8,059 nt of DNA from Acidobacteriota bacterium (GTDB lineage Bacteria > Acidobacteriota > Terriglobia > Acidiferrales > UBA7541), in NCBI GenBank assembly GCA_003131705.1, contig PKUY01000361.1, positions 1-8,059 on the forward strand, in the 5' to 3' direction. Positions within the stretch are counted from its first letter, which is position 1. The number at the start of each line of letters is the position of its first letter. The position numbers and the translations under genes were made by a program. This document shows, in pieces, positions 5,898-8,059 of this stretch. Under the pieces are notes generated by a model. The model did no database searches and was not told where the DNA came from. It saw only the letters and a list, made by a program, of their open reading frames with translations.

Positions 5898-7917
5898 CTG
5901 GCGCGGTAATGCCGAGCAGGCCGAGCGTGGTCACGAGCTGCTGGCGCACGAGCGACGTGAGACTCAGCAGAAACGCGCGCTTTTCGGGGTCTTCTTCCGA
6001 GAGAATGTGATGCTTGTGGTAGAAGACGTTGAAAGCCTGCGCGAGCTCGAAGGCATAGCGCGCGAGGAACGCCGGCTCCTGCGACGCGACGGCAACTTCC
6101 ACACGCGCATCGAGCGATCCGGCGAGCACCGCAAGCTCCCATAGATCGTCACCCGCGGGCGCCGCGAGAAAGTTCGCCACGTCGATTTCGCCGCTTCCAA
6201 TTTTCAGCAGGTTTGTAGCGTCCACACTTTCGAATTCCGGGTGCAGCTCCGCGCCCTTGCGCAAGATTCCGTTGACGCGCACCACCGCGTATTGCACATA
6301 CGGGCCGGTCTCTCCCTCGAAGCTGAGCGCATCCTTGAAATCGAATGCGATCACCGTCGAGCGAGTGAAGCGAAGCAGAAAATACCGCAGCGCGCCGATA
6401 GCGATGGCATCCACCATCCGATTCGCTTCCTCCGTGCCGGATAATTCGGGATGGCGCGCGTCGATTTCGGTTCGCGCAGCCGCTTCGAGGCGGTCGAGCA
6501 GATCGTCGGCCTTCACGCCCTGGCCTTTTCGTCCGCTCACTTCGATGTAAGATTTTTTCGCGTCCTCCGGCGGGATTTCATAGCCCATTTCAAGAGCGCA
6601 GCGCGGCGTGAGCGCGACCACGTTGTACGCGAAGTGCTTCAAGTGATCGGCTTCTTCGGGATGGCCCAGAGCGCGCAACCCGGCGACGACAACCTGTTGG
6701 GGATACGCTTGCCTGGAATCGATCACGTTGAAAACGTCGTGCGCGTGGCCGAATTTCGGCGCGCCGGGTTCATTCGATTCCGAGTTCGTGGTCCAGACTT
6801 CGTGGCCGTCGGGATGCTTGTGGAATCGCCGGTAATAAAAGTCGCGTTCGAGCAGCCCGAATTTCCAAAGGTGATTCGCGATATCTTTCCCGACGTAGGT
6901 GACCGTGCCGGTGGAGCGCACAATAATTTTTGCTTCGGCTTCCTCGGGCGGTTCTTCGGATTCTTCAGCGGGCTTGGCCTCGATGTCGGTGGCCTTCTTG
7001 TCCGAAGGAAGCTCCATGATCCAGCAGCCAGCATTCTTTCCCGAGGTTGCAAGCTGGATCGCGCCAGTCTTTTTAAGCAGATCGAACGCGGCGTCCCAGA
7101 AATTCAAGTTGAGGATCTCGCTTTCGCGGGTTAGCAGATCGTAGTCGATGCCCAGGCGGTCGAGTGTCCGAAGATGGCAGTGGACGATCGCGGTGGCGAC
7201 AATTTCGGCCATCTTTGCGGCCTCGCCGTGGCCCTCTTCGATGTCCTTCAGCATTTGCGAACGAAGCTCGAGGCGCGATTTATCCTCGGCCAGAAATTGC
7301 GTCACGCGCGCGTAGAGATCCCAGCAGAGGTAGTCGAATTTGGGAGCGGCGGCGAGCTTTTTCACTTCGTCGAGCGACTTTGGCTCGATGTGAAGGAATC
7401 CGAGGATAACGTCGGCCACCTGCACGCCCGTGTTGTCGATGTAGTTCTGCACCTCGACGCGGCGGCCGGCGTAACGCAGGACGCGCGCGAACGTGTCGCC
7501 GAGTACCGCGTTGCGCAGGTGACCGATGTGCGCGGCCTTGTTGGGATTTATGCTGGTGTGTTCGACGACGGTTTTCGCGGCGTCCGGCTTGTGCTGTGCG
7601 GCAGCTCCTTTGCCGGCCTCTTCGCACGCGCCGCGAAAAAATGCGGCGCGGTTGAAAAACATATTCAAATAGCCGCCACCGGCGACTTCGACGCGATCGA
7701 CTCCGGGAATCTGCTTCAGCGAGTTCGCAATCTCCTGCGCGAGCGCGCGCGGCGACTGTTTCATCCGCTTGGCGAGTTCGAAACAGAGAGGCGATGCGGA
7801 CTCGCCCATGGCGAGCTTCGGCGGACGCTCGGTCGAAATGGGCACATCCGTCTTGTAGCGCTGGTGGATGTGGTGGCGCAGCGCCTTGCGAATCCGGTCA
7901 TCGACCGCTTTGTACAC
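5887..7917 (-). CDS. argS: Arginyl-tRNA synthetase
   Basis: It charges tRNA-Arg with arginine using ATP, in the cytoplasm. The 676-residue product begins with an Add-1-like N-terminal domain (1-110). The class I Rossmann fold follows, with the signature H-I-G-H at 130-133 inside I-N-P-N-K-A-A-H-I-G-H. The KMSKS-equivalent loop reads V-S-G-R-K-G-Q-G-V-K (460-469), followed by A-D-D-L-L. The DALR anticodon-binding domain runs from about 540 to the end, containing G-P-Y-V-Q-Y-A (538-544). It is longer than the usual 550-600 residues, mainly through insertions in the catalytic domain at about 300-395, including a Glu-rich stretch (313-329). The GTG start is preferred to the TTG at 7944 because AAGGAG lies 4 bases upstream and the promoter's predicted transcript start is near 7941. 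The gene appears monocistronic in this window and ends facing pepA. Identity is firm. Confidence 0.96.
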   Translation of the reverse strand: MYKAVDDRIRKALRHHIHQRYKTDVPISTERPPKLAMGESASPLCFELAKRMKQSPRALAQEIANSLKQIPGVDRVEVAGGGYLNMFFNRAAFFRGACEEAGKGAAAQHKPDAAKTVVEHTSINPNKAAHIGHLRNAVLGDTFARVLRYAGRRVEVQNYIDNTGVQVADVILGFLHIEPKSLDEVKKLAAAPKFDYLCWDLYARVTQFLAEDKSRLELRSQMLKDIEEGHGEAAKMAEIVATAIVHCHLRTLDRLGIDYDLLTRESEILNLNFWDAAFDLLKKTGAIQLATSGKNAGCWIMELPSDKKATDIEAKPAEESEEPPEEAEAKIIVRSTGTVTYVGKDIANHLWKFGLLERDFYYRRFHKHPDGHEVWTTNSESNEPGAPKFGHAHDVFNVIDSRQAYPQQVVVAGLRALGHPEEADHLKHFAYNVVALTPRCALEMGYEIPPEDAKKSYIEVSGRKGQGVKADDLLDRLEAAARTEIDARHPELSGTEEANRMVDAIAIGALRYFLLRFTRSTVIAFDFKDALSFEGETGPYVQYAVVRVNGILRKGAELHPEFESVDATNLLKIGSGEIDVANFLAAPAGDDLWELAVLAGSLDARVEVAVASQEPAFLARYAFELAQAFNVFYHKHHILSEEDPEKRAFLLSLTSLVRQQLVTTLGLLGITAPEKM

Positions 7918-7921
7918 GTGG

Positions 7922-7929
7922 CTCCTTCT
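7922..7929 (-). promoter_or_regulatory. Shine-Dalgarno deciding the GTG start of argS
   Basis: On the minus strand AGAAGGAG ends four bases before the GTG at 7917. The in-frame TTG at 7944 has no comparable sequence ahead of it, so the GTG is the better start. Confidence 0.65.
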
Positions 7930-7947
7930 GTCGAATGAATCCAAGCA

Positions 7948-7977
7948 ATTATAGAGAAGGCTGCGGGGGCCGTCAAA
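7948..7977 (-). promoter_or_regulatory. Near-consensus sigma70 promoter of argS
   Basis: On the minus strand TTGACG (7977-7972) is separated by 18 bases from a perfect TATAAT (7953-7948). Transcription should begin around 7941, giving a leader of about 24 bases carrying the Shine-Dalgarno. It is the best promoter in the window and suits a constitutively expressed housekeeping gene. No attenuator, T-box or other leader control is visible, and the leader is too short for one. Confidence 0.75.
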
Positions 7978-8059
7978 ACGGCAGATCGCGTTTTCTTGCG
8001 ATTAGACTCGGGCTCGGTTGTTTGTTTCCAATAAGATAGGCGGGATTCTAATAACGGGA

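Noticed and set aside
6451..7938. Two plus-strand frames of 227 and 254 residues across argS
   Set aside because: Both lie antisense to the intact ArgRS reading frame and show no family motifs or sensible start context.
7978..8059. Possible divergent plus-strand promoter (TTGTTT, 19 bases, TCTAAT) at the right edge
   Set aside because: The -35 match is poor, the spacing long, and any gene it would serve lies outside the window.

Overview
The window looks like a piece of a GC-rich, Gram-negative-type chromosome, most likely from an Acidobacteriota (Terriglobia-like) bacterium. That assignment rests on recognition of the protein style: a secretin of the TPR-secretin-cohesin layout, paired GspG-like pseudopilins ending in a Y-S-x-W motif, and a long ArgRS. 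It is inference, not a database result. No rRNA, tRNA, CRISPR array, transposase or phage gene was seen, and most of the window is core-genome content.

Layout from left to right. Bases 1-175 carry no recognisable gene but hold two inverted repeats and a possible -10 box. A small unannotated-type ORF (176-325, +) with a very good Shine-Dalgarno encodes a 49-residue peptide that is nearly all twin-arginine signal. It runs convergently into a minus-strand cluster of three genes. Read in transcription order, these are a lipoprotein secretin with N-terminal TPR-like repeats and a C-terminal cohesin-like domain (3600-1360), then two GspG-like pseudopilins (1352-807 and 777-349). The spacing of 7 and 29 bases indicates one transcript. 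The secretin starts at a TTG, chosen from a strong Shine-Dalgarno and a lipoprotein signal peptide.

The intergenic stretch 3601-3819 separates this cluster from a divergent plus-strand pair, smpB (3820-4308) and the leucyl aminopeptidase gene pepA (4340-5827), 31 bases apart and probably cotranscribed. argS (7917-5887, minus) converges on pepA across a 59-base gap. It has a near-consensus sigma70 promoter (TTGACG, 18 bases, TATAAT), and the position of that promoter fixes its GTG start. Bases 7978-8059 hold no gene I can support.

The genes form two functional groups. One is an outer-membrane secretion or pilus module: a secretin channel plus two pseudopilins, without the ATPase, inner-membrane platform or prepilin peptidase in view, so those must be supplied from elsewhere. 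The other is translation and protein turnover: SmpB for ribosome rescue, PepA for peptide degradation and ArgRS for tRNA charging. The least ordinary items are the orphan Tat-signal micro-ORF, the cohesin-tailed lipoprotein secretin, the unusually long prepilin leader of the first pseudopilin, and a possible leaderless GTG start for smpB.
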